From the NCBI GenBank assembly GCA_947652375.1, contig CANTCS010000014.1, positions 1 to 38,347 on the forward strand: 38,347 nucleotides of DNA, in the 5' to 3' direction. The first letter of the stretch is position 1, and every line of letters begins with the position of its first letter. Both the position numbers and the translations under genes were made by a program. The notes under the pieces were generated by a model. The model searched no databases and had not been told where the DNA came from. It saw nothing but the letters and a program-made list of their open reading frames with translations. Shown here one piece after another: positions 29,533 to 38,347 of the stretch. Source of the DNA: an uncultured Mollicutes bacterium (lineage in GTDB: Bacteria; Bacillota_I; Bacilli_A; RF39; UBA660).

Positions 29533-30423
29533 ATGGATTTTAAAATAGGAGATGACATAGAAGAAAACACACAAAAAAAGCCAAATAAAAAATTATCTTT
29601 AGTTATCATTATAATTCTTTCAATTATAATGGGTTTAACAGTTTTTTTAGTCAGTAATACAATATTTGGTGAAAAAAAGAGAGAAGATATAATAACAGAT
29701 ACTAAAATGGATTTAGAAGATGAAAATGTCAAAATACTATATCAATATGTCAAATATGGTACTAGAAATACTCGCAATGACAAATTTATAAAAGAACAAA
29801 ATGTAAAACTAGAGGATTTTAATAATTATGAAAAATTTTATTATGCATTGCAGTTTGCAGAACCTGAAGATTTTGCAAATATTGGTAAGGTTAATGAGAA
29901 TGGCCAAAAAATATATAATATTTCATCTGCCAAAGTTAAACAATATATGCAAAGATTCTTTGGTCCCGAAGTAACATATTCAACAAATAGTAAAATTACT
30001 TATCCATTCAATTTTAAAATCAATAATTTAAACGTCGGTGTTTTAACTTATGCAATAGAAAACGAAGGTTTTAATACTGTATTTGTCTCACTTGAAGATG
30101 ATATTATTTCGAATAATATTATTGAACCATACTATACAAAACTTACTAATGCTACCAAAAAAAGTGATGGGTCATTAGAATTAAACGAAAAAATTATATA
30201 CACAGAATTAATAAATAAAGAGAATAACACTTTTGATATTAACATCTATAAAGATTATCAACATACTATACTTCTAGAATCAAAATTAAATTTGACTGAA
30301 TTAGATTTAAAAAATAATCCTATTAACATAGAAGATTATCAAGAAAAAGCTGCAACAATAAGTTATCTTTTTAAATTAAGTTCAACTAATTATTATTTTG
30401 ATAGTAGTAAAATTAGTAATTAA
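29533..30423 (+). CDS. Hypothetical membrane-anchored protein
   Basis: Single N-terminal TM, extracellular-type polar domain, SD GAGG. Confidence 0.6.
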   Translation: MDFKIGDDIEENTQKKPNKKLSLVIIIILSIIMGLTVFLVSNTIFGEKKREDIITDTKMDLEDENVKILYQYVKYGTRNTRNDKFIKEQNVKLEDFNNYEKFYYALQFAEPEDFANIGKVNENGQKIYNISSAKVKQYMQRFFGPEVTYSTNSKITYPFNFKINNLNVGVLTYAIENEGFNTVFVSLEDDIISNNIIEPYYTKLTNATKKSDGSLELNEKIIYTELINKENNTFDINIYKDYQHTILLESKLNLTELDLKNNPINIEDYQEKAATISYLFKLSSTNYYFDSSKISN

Positions 30424-30426
30424 ATG

Positions 30427-30451
30427 AAGTACTTTATAAGTACTTTTTTTA
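30427..30451 (+). terminator. Terminator AAGTAC...GTACTTTTTTT
   Basis: Stem and T-run right after stop. Confidence 0.7.
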
Positions 30452-30546
30452 TAGTAGGAAACACTCATAAATCATTTTAAATATTCATAAAAAATAGTTT
30501 TAAATTAAAAAGAATAGAAAGGAGTCAATCAATAGATTATTCTAGA

Positions 30547-31551
30547 TTGAAAATAAAAAATATGTTAATAAAAATAATTTTGCTAGTCATTTTAATCGTT
30601 ATAAATGGAATATTTTCAGCAACAGAAATAGCTTATCTTTCTTTAAATAAATATGATTTACACAAAGAATTAAAAAAAGGAAATAAAAAAGCCTCTAAAA
30701 TATTAAAATTAATTAATGACTCAAGTAGCTTTTTATCAGCAATTCAAATAGCAATAACGCTCTCAGGATTTTTAGCATCTGCATTTGCTGCAGAAAACTT
30801 TGCAAGTGAACTAGCTGAAATAATTAATCCCACAAATATTTCTATTGTTACTCTAACAAATATCTTAATTATAATAATTACTATCTTATTGTCATTCTTT
30901 ACCTTAGTATTTGGAGAATTAATTCCCAAAAAATTAGGTTTAGCATATTCTAAAAAAATTGCATTTATGATGGTTAATGTCATAAATTTAGTTATATTGT
31001 TTTTTAAACCATTTATATTAATACTAAAAATAACTGTAGATTTTTTTGCCAAAATATTACATATTAAAGAAAAAGACCCAACCTCAGAAGATGAAGTCAA
31101 AAATTCAATAATTGATTCCTCTTTAGAAGACTTTGAAAAAGATTTACTGTTAAATGTTTTTGAATTTAATGATACAACTGTAAAAGAGGCAATGACCAAA
31201 AAAAATGAAATAATTTCAATTGATATTGAATCAACTATAGATGAATTATTTAACTATTTAAGAAAATATAAATATACAAGATTTCCCATAGAAAAAAATC
31301 ATGAAATAATAGGTTTTTTAAATATTAAAGATTTGATGCTTAAAAATAACAAAAGTTTTAAAATTTCAAATTATTTAAGAAAACTGCCAAAAATTGCCAG
31401 TGATATGAAAATCGATGAAGCATTTCTTTATTTACGTTCAAAAAAAGAAGTTATAGCTTTAGTTGTAGAAAATAATAATCCAGTAGGTATAGTAACAATT
31501 GAAGATATAATAGAAGAAGTATTAGGAAGTATTGTCGATGAATATGATTAA
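30547..31551 (+). CDS. CNNM/HlyC-type transporter protein (DUF21 + CBS pair)
   Basis: INGIFSATEIAYLSLNKYDLHKELKKGNKKASKILKLI; GELIPKKLGLAYSKKIA; CBS repeats; IVTIEDIIEEVLGSIVDEYD; start codon uncertain. Confidence 0.92.
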   Translation: MKIKNMLIKIILLVILIVINGIFSATEIAYLSLNKYDLHKELKKGNKKASKILKLINDSSSFLSAIQIAITLSGFLASAFAAENFASELAEIINPTNISIVTLTNILIIIITILLSFFTLVFGELIPKKLGLAYSKKIAFMMVNVINLVILFFKPFILILKITVDFFAKILHIKEKDPTSEDEVKNSIIDSSLEDFEKDLLLNVFEFNDTTVKEAMTKKNEIISIDIESTIDELFNYLRKYKYTRFPIEKNHEIIGFLNIKDLMLKNNKSFKISNYLRKLPKIASDMKIDEAFLYLRSKKEVIALVVENNNPVGIVTIEDIIEEVLGSIVDEYD

Positions 31552-31681
31552 AAATATAATTTTTAAATATCACTATAACTTTGTAGTATTATAATTTTAA
31601 AATATAAATTGATATTTGTTAATTTTACATCAAAAAAGAATTAATAATATTTAAGTAATCTTTATAAGTATTATTTTAAAG

Positions 31682-31711
31682 TAAAAAATATTGTGACTAT
31701 TTCACAATATT
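31682..31711 (-). terminator. Perfect 10-bp inverted repeat AATATTGTGA-N5-TCACAATATT, T-run on minus strand
   Basis: Downstream of the minus-strand tetR-family gene; T-run follows on the minus strand. Confidence 0.6.
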
Positions 31712-31788
31712 AAGAAATTATTTGAATAAAAAATATTACCTTTAATTTAGTATAACGAATATCAATTTCAAATAAATTTATTTTTAAA

Positions 31789-32370
31789 TTAATTATCTAT
31801 TAAATTATAAATATCATTAGGTATAAGAAAATTTAAATACTCAAGTATTTCTGTAGTAGAAAATTTAAAAGGTTCCCGAATATACTCTAAACAAACATTT
31901 ATAACTCCACTTACGAAAAAAATAGAAATAATATTAGTTGGTATATTATTTTTTTTTGTACTAGTTTTCTTCAAAGTATTTTTAACATCTTTTAAAATTG
32001 CATCCTTCAACATATCGGATGCTATACCATTCTTATTTGTCTTTATAATAGAAGAATAAATATTCATATTATCACTAATATGTTCAAATAAAATTTTAAT
32101 CATTGACATATAATATTCTTTTGCAGATTCAATACTTTGATTATTTTCTAATTTGGTAGAAAGCTCTGCCTCGAGATCTTTAATTAAAGTCTCTAATAAT
32201 TCATATTTGTCACTAAAATGATCATAAAAAGTTGATCTATTAACTAAAGCAATATTACAAATATCCGCAACCTTTATCTCTTCAAAACTTTTATCTTTCA
32301 TAAGTTTTAAAAGACTTTCGTAAAGATTTTTCTTCGTTTTAATAATTCTTAAATCCTCTCGTTTTTTCAT
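31789..32370 (-). CDS. TetR/AcrR family transcriptional regulator
   Basis: N-terminal HTH: FEEIKVADICNIALVNRSTFYDHFSDKYELLETLI; SD AAGGAGG before ATG 32370 (track start 32400 is upstream of the SD). Confidence 0.9.
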   Translation of the reverse strand: MKKREDLRIIKTKKNLYESLLKLMKDKSFEEIKVADICNIALVNRSTFYDHFSDKYELLETLIKDLEAELSTKLENNQSIESAKEYYMSMIKILFEHISDNMNIYSSIIKTNKNGIASDMLKDAILKDVKNTLKKTSTKKNNIPTNIISIFFVSGVINVCLEYIREPFKFSTTEILEYLNFLIPNDIYNLIDN

Positions 32371-32409
32371 AAATTTTATCCTCCTTAAATAATTTGTCAT
32401 CTATTTATC

Positions 32410-32453
32410 ATTATAATATAAAAACTACTTTTGTAAAGATAACCTACAAATGT
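32410..32453. promoter_or_regulatory. Divergent control region: minus-strand promoter TTTACA-N16-TATAAT overlapped by ACTTTTGTA-N9-TACAAATGT
   Basis: 8/9 inverted repeat at 32427-32453 overlapping the -35 of the tetR-family gene. Confidence 0.5.
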
Positions 32454-32567
32454 AAGCTAAATATCAAACAAAAAAACAAAAAATGTTGGTTAAAATACAA
32501 ACTTTATAATATGTAACTGTTTTTTTTAATACATATGAATAAAATAGTTTATGCAAGGAGGAAAAAT

Positions 32568-34628
32568 ATGCACAAAATTTCTAAATTTATTACCAATCAT
32601 AGTTTATTTATTGTAATAATAAGTTTTATACTTTTAATACCAGCAACAATAGGCTTTATTAAAACTAGAATAAACTATGATATCTTAATTTATTTACCTG
32701 AAAATATAGAAACATTGAAAGGAGAAAAAATATTAACCGATGAATTTGGAATAGGATCTTATGCTTTTATTATGACCAATTCTAAAGATAATAAAGCTAT
32801 ATTAAAACTAGAACAAAAAATTAAAAAAATTTCTGGAGTAAATCAAGTATTTAGTATCGTTGATATTTTAGATACAACAATTCCCAAATCAATGTTACCT
32901 GATGAAATAATAAAAAAAGCCTATAACAAAGATGAAACAGTAATTATGATAACTCTAAAAAATTCAATATCTGAAGATAGTACAATAAAAGCCGTTGAAA
33001 ATATAAGAAATACTGTAAAAGATGCTAATAAAGTTAGTAGTATGACAGCAATGCTTATTGATACAAGAAATCTATCCAATAAGGAAATGCTTGCTTATAT
33101 AGGTATAGCTATCATTTTATGTTTAATAATTTTAACACTAGCAACAGACTCTTATTTAGTACCACCAATATTATTAGGAAATATTGGAGTAGCCATTTTA
33201 TATAATATGGGAACAAATATATTTTTAGGCCAAATAAGCTATATAACAAAAGCAATAACTGCAATACTTCAATTAGGAGTAACAACAGACTTTTCTATCT
33301 TTTTGTACCATAAATACGAACAAGCCAAAAATACATCAAAAAATAATAAAACTGCTATGGAAAAAGCCATTAAAGAAACTTTTACTTCCGTAATAGGGTC
33401 CTCTTTAACAACATTTGCTGGCTTCCTAGCATTATGTACGATGGATTTAACACTTGGAATAGATATAGGTATTGTCATGGCTAAAGGCGTTTTATTTGGA
33501 CTTATATGTGTCCTAACACTTTTCCCAGCCTTACTTTTAGTCTTTGATAAAAAAATTTCCAATACAAAACACAAAAACTTTTTCCCAGAGTTCAAACGTC
33601 TTCAAAAATTTTCTATTAAAAATAATCTTTTAATTTTAATAATGTTCTTTATATTATTAATACCAGCAATAATCGGAAATAATAATTATGAAATATATTA
33701 TAAATTAGATGAAACCTTACCAGAAAATTTACCATTTAGAGTGGCTAATTCAGCTTTAGCTCAAAAATATAATATTATCTCTCCTCAAATAATTATTTTA
33801 GATAAAAATATTAAAAATGAACAAGTAAAATCTCTAACAAATAATCTTAAAAATATTGAAGGGATAGACCTAGTATTATCGCCAACAATTTTAATGAATG
33901 AAACAACAAAAAATCTTCTACCCGAAGAATTAATTACTATGTTGAACAATGATAAATATCAATTAATTTTAGTAAATTCTACCTATGAAGTAGCTAGTAT
34001 GGATCTTAATAAACAAATAAAAACCATTAATAAAGTAGTAAAAAAATATGACAAAAAAGGAATAGTAGCAGGAGAGGGAGCTCTAATGAATGATTTAGTA
34101 ACTATTGCAGATCATGACTTTAAAGCTGTAAATTACACTTCAATTTTAGTAATATTTATTATCATGATTTTTGTTTTAAAATCAATTACTCTTCCAACAA
34201 TTTTAGTTTTAGTAATAGAATTTGCAATATTTGTTAATATGTCTGTAGCTTTTTATACTAATACTATCTTACCATTTATAGCCTCAATTATTGTAGGAAC
34301 CATCCAGTTAGGAGCAACAATTGATTATGCTATATTAATGTCAACTAAATATTTAGAAGAAAGAAAAAAATTTCCAAACAAAAAAGAAGCCATGCAAAAA
34401 ACTTTACAAGCAACAGTTCCATCAGTAATAACATCAGCTTTATGTTTCTTCGCAGCAACAATTGGCGTATTCTTATACACAAAAATAGATATGATAGGTT
34501 CTATCTGTGAACTCTTATCACGAGGCTCAATTATTAGTATGTTAGTCGTAATTTTAATTTTACCAGCAATGCTAATGGCTTTTGACAAATTAATAATCAG
34601 AAAGAAGGATAAAAATGAAAATAAATAA
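32568..34628 (+). CDS. MMPL/RND family transporter
   Basis: Two MMPL modules with ~12 TMs; LGVTTDFSIFLYHKYEQ and LGATIDYAILMSTKYLEER; SD AAGGAGG before ATG 32568. Confidence 0.92.
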   Translation: MHKISKFITNHSLFIVIISFILLIPATIGFIKTRINYDILIYLPENIETLKGEKILTDEFGIGSYAFIMTNSKDNKAILKLEQKIKKISGVNQVFSIVDILDTTIPKSMLPDEIIKKAYNKDETVIMITLKNSISEDSTIKAVENIRNTVKDANKVSSMTAMLIDTRNLSNKEMLAYIGIAIILCLIILTLATDSYLVPPILLGNIGVAILYNMGTNIFLGQISYITKAITAILQLGVTTDFSIFLYHKYEQAKNTSKNNKTAMEKAIKETFTSVIGSSLTTFAGFLALCTMDLTLGIDIGIVMAKGVLFGLICVLTLFPALLLVFDKKISNTKHKNFFPEFKRLQKFSIKNNLLILIMFFILLIPAIIGNNNYEIYYKLDETLPENLPFRVANSALAQKYNIISPQIIILDKNIKNEQVKSLTNNLKNIEGIDLVLSPTILMNETTKNLLPEELITMLNNDKYQLILVNSTYEVASMDLNKQIKTINKVVKKYDKKGIVAGEGALMNDLVTIADHDFKAVNYTSILVIFIIMIFVLKSITLPTILVLVIEFAIFVNMSVAFYTNTILPFIASIIVGTIQLGATIDYAILMSTKYLEERKKFPNKKEAMQKTLQATVPSVITSALCFFAATIGVFLYTKIDMIGSICELLSRGSIISMLVVILILPAMLMAFDKLIIRKKDKNENK

Positions 34629-36237
34629 AAAGAAAATTATAAGTGGTTTAATATTAACAAGCTTTTTAATTCAACCATTAAAAGCATCAGCCTATACAAA
34701 AACTGAAACAGTCTTTGCAAACTTAGATTACAACGGAAATTTAAACAAAACTGTTGTAAATAATCATCTTTCCAAACTAAATAAAGAAACAATAGAAGAT
34801 TATACTTATCTTTCTCAAATAACTAATTTAAATGGAGAAGAAAAATATCAAAAAGATAAAGAAAAGTTAATTTGGAATGCTTCAAAAGAAGATATTTTTT
34901 ATCAAGGTACCACCAAAAAAGACTTACCAATAACAGTAGATATAGAATATTTTTTAAACGGTAAAAAAACTCATCCCAAAAAAATGCTAAATAAAAAAGG
35001 TGCTATAAAAATAAAAATAAAATTAAAAAATAATAGTTATGATAATTCTACAAATCTTCATACACCATTTGTTATAACTAGCGGAATTATACTTGATAGT
35101 ACAAAAGACAAAAATATTGAAATAACTAATGGAGAAATAGAAGAAACAGGGACAAGAAGTATCGCTTTAGCCCTAGCTGCTCCAGGTTTATATGAAGATT
35201 TAAAAATTGAAGAATTAAAAAAATTAGATGAAATAGAACTAAATTATAAAACAGAAAAATTTACTTTAAATAATATTTATTTAGTAGCAACTCCAAAATT
35301 ATTAGAAAAAATTGATCTTAAAAATTTAAACAAAGTTAATACGTTAGAAAAATCCTTAAAAACTATAGAAGATAATATGAATAAATTAGATGAGGGAGCC
35401 AAATCATTAACTCAAGGAACTATGCAGTTAGAAAATGGTTCTAATGAAATAACTTCTAACTTAAATACTCTTCATCAGGCCATAAAAAGATTAGATATAG
35501 GCTCTAATAATTTAAATGATGGTTTAAAAAAGACAATAACTGCTTTAGAAACTGTCAAAAAAAGTCTTGAAAATAAAGATATTAATGCCTCTCTTACTAA
35601 AGTTCAAACTTTAATAAATACCAACAATTCAACAATCAGCTTATTACAAAATACAAATACTAGTTTAAAAGTCAATTATGATAATTATCAACTCCAAAAT
35701 TTTCAAACTGATCAAGACTTAATAAATCATTTTACAAATATTGGAACAGATCAAAATACTATAAATAATCTTTTAACTTGCAAAAAAACCTACGAAGCTA
35801 ATCTAAATATAATAAATCTTTTAACAATAAATAACGAAACCTTAAGTAAAATGACCACATCACTTCAAGAAATATCTCACACAGTAGAATCACTTTTATT
35901 AGAACTAAATAAAGCTCTGTATCAATTAGAAAATGGCTCAAGTGAACTTTCAAATGGTTTAAAACAAATAGATATAGGTCTTGAAAAATTATACAATGGT
36001 TCTCTAAGTTTAAAAGATGGAACAAAAAATCTTAGAATTGGCTCAAATACACTTTCAAATGGCTTGACTACTTTAAATAAAGAAGGAATTAATCAATTAA
36101 CAAAAAATTCAGAAAAACTAACAAATTATACAAATAAGACTAAAGAATTAATAAATCTTTCTAAAAATTATAAAGGATATTCTACTACAAATAGTAATAA
36201 AACAAGCTTTATCTTTAAAGTAAAATCCATAAAATAG
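34615..36237 (+). CDS. Secreted YhgE/Pip-type heptad-repeat protein
   Basis: Signal peptide; LxxG heptads (LTQGTMQLENGSNEITS; LSNGLKQIDIGLEKLYNGSLSLKDGTKNLRIGSNTLSNG). Confidence 0.75.
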   Translation: MKINKKKIISGLILTSFLIQPLKASAYTKTETVFANLDYNGNLNKTVVNNHLSKLNKETIEDYTYLSQITNLNGEEKYQKDKEKLIWNASKEDIFYQGTTKKDLPITVDIEYFLNGKKTHPKKMLNKKGAIKIKIKLKNNSYDNSTNLHTPFVITSGIILDSTKDKNIEITNGEIEETGTRSIALALAAPGLYEDLKIEELKKLDEIELNYKTEKFTLNNIYLVATPKLLEKIDLKNLNKVNTLEKSLKTIEDNMNKLDEGAKSLTQGTMQLENGSNEITSNLNTLHQAIKRLDIGSNNLNDGLKKTITALETVKKSLENKDINASLTKVQTLINTNNSTISLLQNTNTSLKVNYDNYQLQNFQTDQDLINHFTNIGTDQNTINNLLTCKKTYEANLNIINLLTINNETLSKMTTSLQEISHTVESLLLELNKALYQLENGSSELSNGLKQIDIGLEKLYNGSLSLKDGTKNLRIGSNTLSNGLTTLNKEGINQLTKNSEKLTNYTNKTKELINLSKNYKGYSTTNSNKTSFIFKVKSIK

Positions 36238-36256
36238 CTTACTAAAAAAATTATAA

Positions 36257-36283
36257 AAAGAATAGTTAAAGTATTCTTTTTTT
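36257..36283 (+). terminator. Terminator AAAGAAT...ATTCTTTTTTT
   Basis: Stem plus T-run downstream of 36237. Confidence 0.7.
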
Positions 36284-36372
36284 ATTGTTCCTCAAAGATT
36301 TTTTAAAATTTTTTCTAGTCTTTAGTTAACATTCTTAAATAATGAATTAATAAATTTATAAGAAGTTTTATT

Positions 36373-36410
36373 ATACAATAAGAAGAAATACATAAAATAT
36401 TGTATTTTTT
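36373..36410 (+). terminator. Candidate orphan terminator ATACAATA-N17-TATTGTATTTTTT
   Basis: 8-bp stem plus T-run in an intergenic region, distinct from the 36257 terminator. Confidence 0.4.
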
Positions 36411-36486
36411 CTATTATGAAAATATAATATTTTCAATCACTCTCTTTTATTAAAGTTAACTTTTTTTGATAAATTAACTATAAATA

Positions 36487-36515
36487 TTGCTGAATTGTTA
36501 AATTAATGATATAAT
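36487..36515 (+). promoter_or_regulatory. Putative promoter TTGCTG-N17-TATAAT
   Basis: Hexamers upstream of the 36604 gene. Confidence 0.5.
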
Positions 36516-36603
36516 ATGAGCACCTTTTATTATAAGTATAAAAATTAAATTTAAAGAATTAATAAATTAAGATAATCATATTTTGTAAAAGGGGGTAAAT
36601 TTT

Positions 36604-38222
36604 ATGAATATTAAATTATCTTTTATTGACCATTTAAAGAAAATCTTAGAAAATAAAGAAGGAAATAATTTAGGAAGAAGTAAAGTCGAATTAAAAGACT
36701 TATTATATAAAATTGAATCAAATGAGTATAATTCTATTTTAACTAAAAGTAACAATATCACTCTTTATAAACTTAGTAAATTTGACTTTTATCGTAAAAA
36801 AAATCAGTCAAAAAGTTTATTAAAAGATTATCGTCTTTTTTGTATTGCTGAAGACATTGAAAAAAAATTGCCACCACATCAAATTTAGAAAAATTAAAAA
36901 GTAAAATAGAAAAATTTTTAAAAAATGTCCAAGATGGTAATTATGACGAATTATTGTCTACTGAAAGCTTTTGGTTTTGGTCTAATATTGATACAGAAGT
37001 TTTAATAGAGTGGGATAATTTGAGAAATAAAACTAATAATAAAAATTTACCAACTATGTCTAATTATATAGTTTTTAATGTCTATTTAGAAATTATAAAA
37101 CAATTTATTATCTATTTTAATAACTATAAGGATAATTCTTTATTTCATCATAAAACCTCAGTTTTAATTAAAGAATTTAAAATTTATAAGAAATTAGCCA
37201 AGGAATTAGCAAGTTTGAACTATAATTGGAAAGAAGCCAAAAATGTTGTCCAAGCATTTAAAGATTTAAATATTTCTGCTGGTTATGACATCGCACATAA
37301 TGTAGAAGAAACTAAGAAAATTTTTATTCCAAAGAGAAATACAGTTTATCATCGATTTGAAGAAACTAATTTAAAGTCAACAAACTTAGATGAGATAAAA
37401 AAAAGAGCTCAATCTTTAGCAATGAACTTAACACCAGATAATCTTTTAAATATTTATTTAAATGATTATGAAGATAAAATAGATAACTATTTAAGAAAAA
37501 TGATTACTAGTCAATTTGATTTTCAAAGAATTTCAAAAGCATTATATAATATATTAAATGAAGAACAACTTGAGTTTATTTTTAAAAATCCAAGATATTA
37601 TAAACATGAAATAAAAACAATATATAAAAAATTACCTAAAAAAAGAAAAGAGAAATTATATTTTTTATCTTATGGAGTTTTAGCATCTATTTTTTCATAT
37701 CACAAACAAAGTAAAATAAAGATATTATCAGATGCAATTAGAATTCAAGAGAATTTAAACTGTTCTCAAGGTATAGTAAGTAGTTATGATACAAATATTA
37801 TTAAATTACTAAATGGAGAAACAATTTATTCTCTGCCCAGAGAATTTATAAAGAAATATTTTGCGTCATATCAAGCAGAGTATGATTATTATCGTAAAAA
37901 TAGTAAAACTGATTTAGAATATATTGATGGATGTGTAGAGATATTGGGGCATGTCATGTTATCACAAATTTTTTTAATAGGTAATAAAAGAACATCAAAA
38001 TGTTTATTTAATGCAATGTTAGTAACCAGAGGAATTATTCCACCAGTCTTAGACTTTTGTAATAATGAATTATGGGAAAGTTTTGCTTATTATCGCGATT
38101 CTAATTATTTAAATGCTAAAAAAATTATATTAGAAAAAACAATTAATCTTAATCAATGTTTTGAAAAAGAAAATTTATCTAATCAAAACAGTAAAGAATA
38201 TATTAAAAGAAAAAAAGCCTAG
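36604..38222 (+). pseudogene. Fic-like (degenerate motif) protein gene interrupted by a frameshift at an A8 tract
   Basis: ORFs 36604-36888 and 36954-38222; the second frame is open back to 36861, inside the A8 run 36860-36867; C-terminus QIFLIGNKRTSKCLFNAMLVTRGIIPP resembles the Fic HPFxxGNxR core. Confidence 0.65.
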
Positions 38223-38247
38223 TTAAATAAGTTGTGTTAAAGTTTGG

Positions 38248-38276
38248 TTGAAAATTAAAAAAATATATGTTATAAT
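38248..38276 (+). promoter_or_regulatory. Sigma-A promoter TTGAAA-N17-TATAAT
   Basis: Near-consensus promoter at the right edge, reading out of the window. Confidence 0.65.
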
Positions 38277-38347
38277 ACAAGTATTTCATATTAAAAAGAC
38301 CAACTATATATAAGTCAAGTCTAAATTGATAAATTTTATGAAAAAGT

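Noticed and set aside
30744-31199. 151-aa minus-strand ORF inside the CNNM gene
   Set aside because: Long but fully antisense to a well-supported TM/CBS protein; composition is complementary-strand artefact
33269-34588. Minus-strand ORFs inside the MMPL gene
   Set aside because: Antisense to conserved transporter
36576-36761. Minus-strand ORF opposite the start of the Fic-like gene
   Set aside because: Overlaps the plus-strand SD/start; no independent evidence

Overview
AT-rich chromosomal window from a low-GC Firmicutes/Bacilli-like bacterium that uses TGA as a stop (e.g. 4224-4226), so it uses the standard bacterial code and not the mycoplasma code. It is mostly housekeeping: M23 peptidase; a T-box leader followed by an MBL-fold hydrolase and a TGS-less thrS; dnaG-rpoD-trmK; TIGR04086-like, DUF421 and GHL10 proteins; two type IV pilin-like proteins; nfo; a YqfT/DUF2624-like protein; a class B PBP; rpmG (missed by the ORF track); efp; a GNAT/membrane protein/ABC transporter cluster; ftsK; deoD; an M16 peptidase pair; a CNNM-type CBS protein; a TetR/MMPL/heptad-repeat secreted protein module; and a Fic-like gene broken by a frameshift. 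Gene order resembles the B. subtilis dnaG-sigA-trmK, nfo-yqfT-pbpA and spoIIIE-ymfFH neighbourhoods. No rRNA, tRNA, CRISPR array or intact mobile element was seen. Most interesting points: (1) a degenerate Fic-like protein split at an A8 / A_AAA_AAA slippery site; (2) a threonine T-box controlling an MBL hydrolase plus a TGS-less ThrRS; (3) two genes whose Shine-Dalgarno is optimally placed only for ATA or ATT starts; (4) a compound hairpin in an 802-bp gap; (5) repeated overlap of stop codons with terminator hairpins. No obviously complete new system was found.
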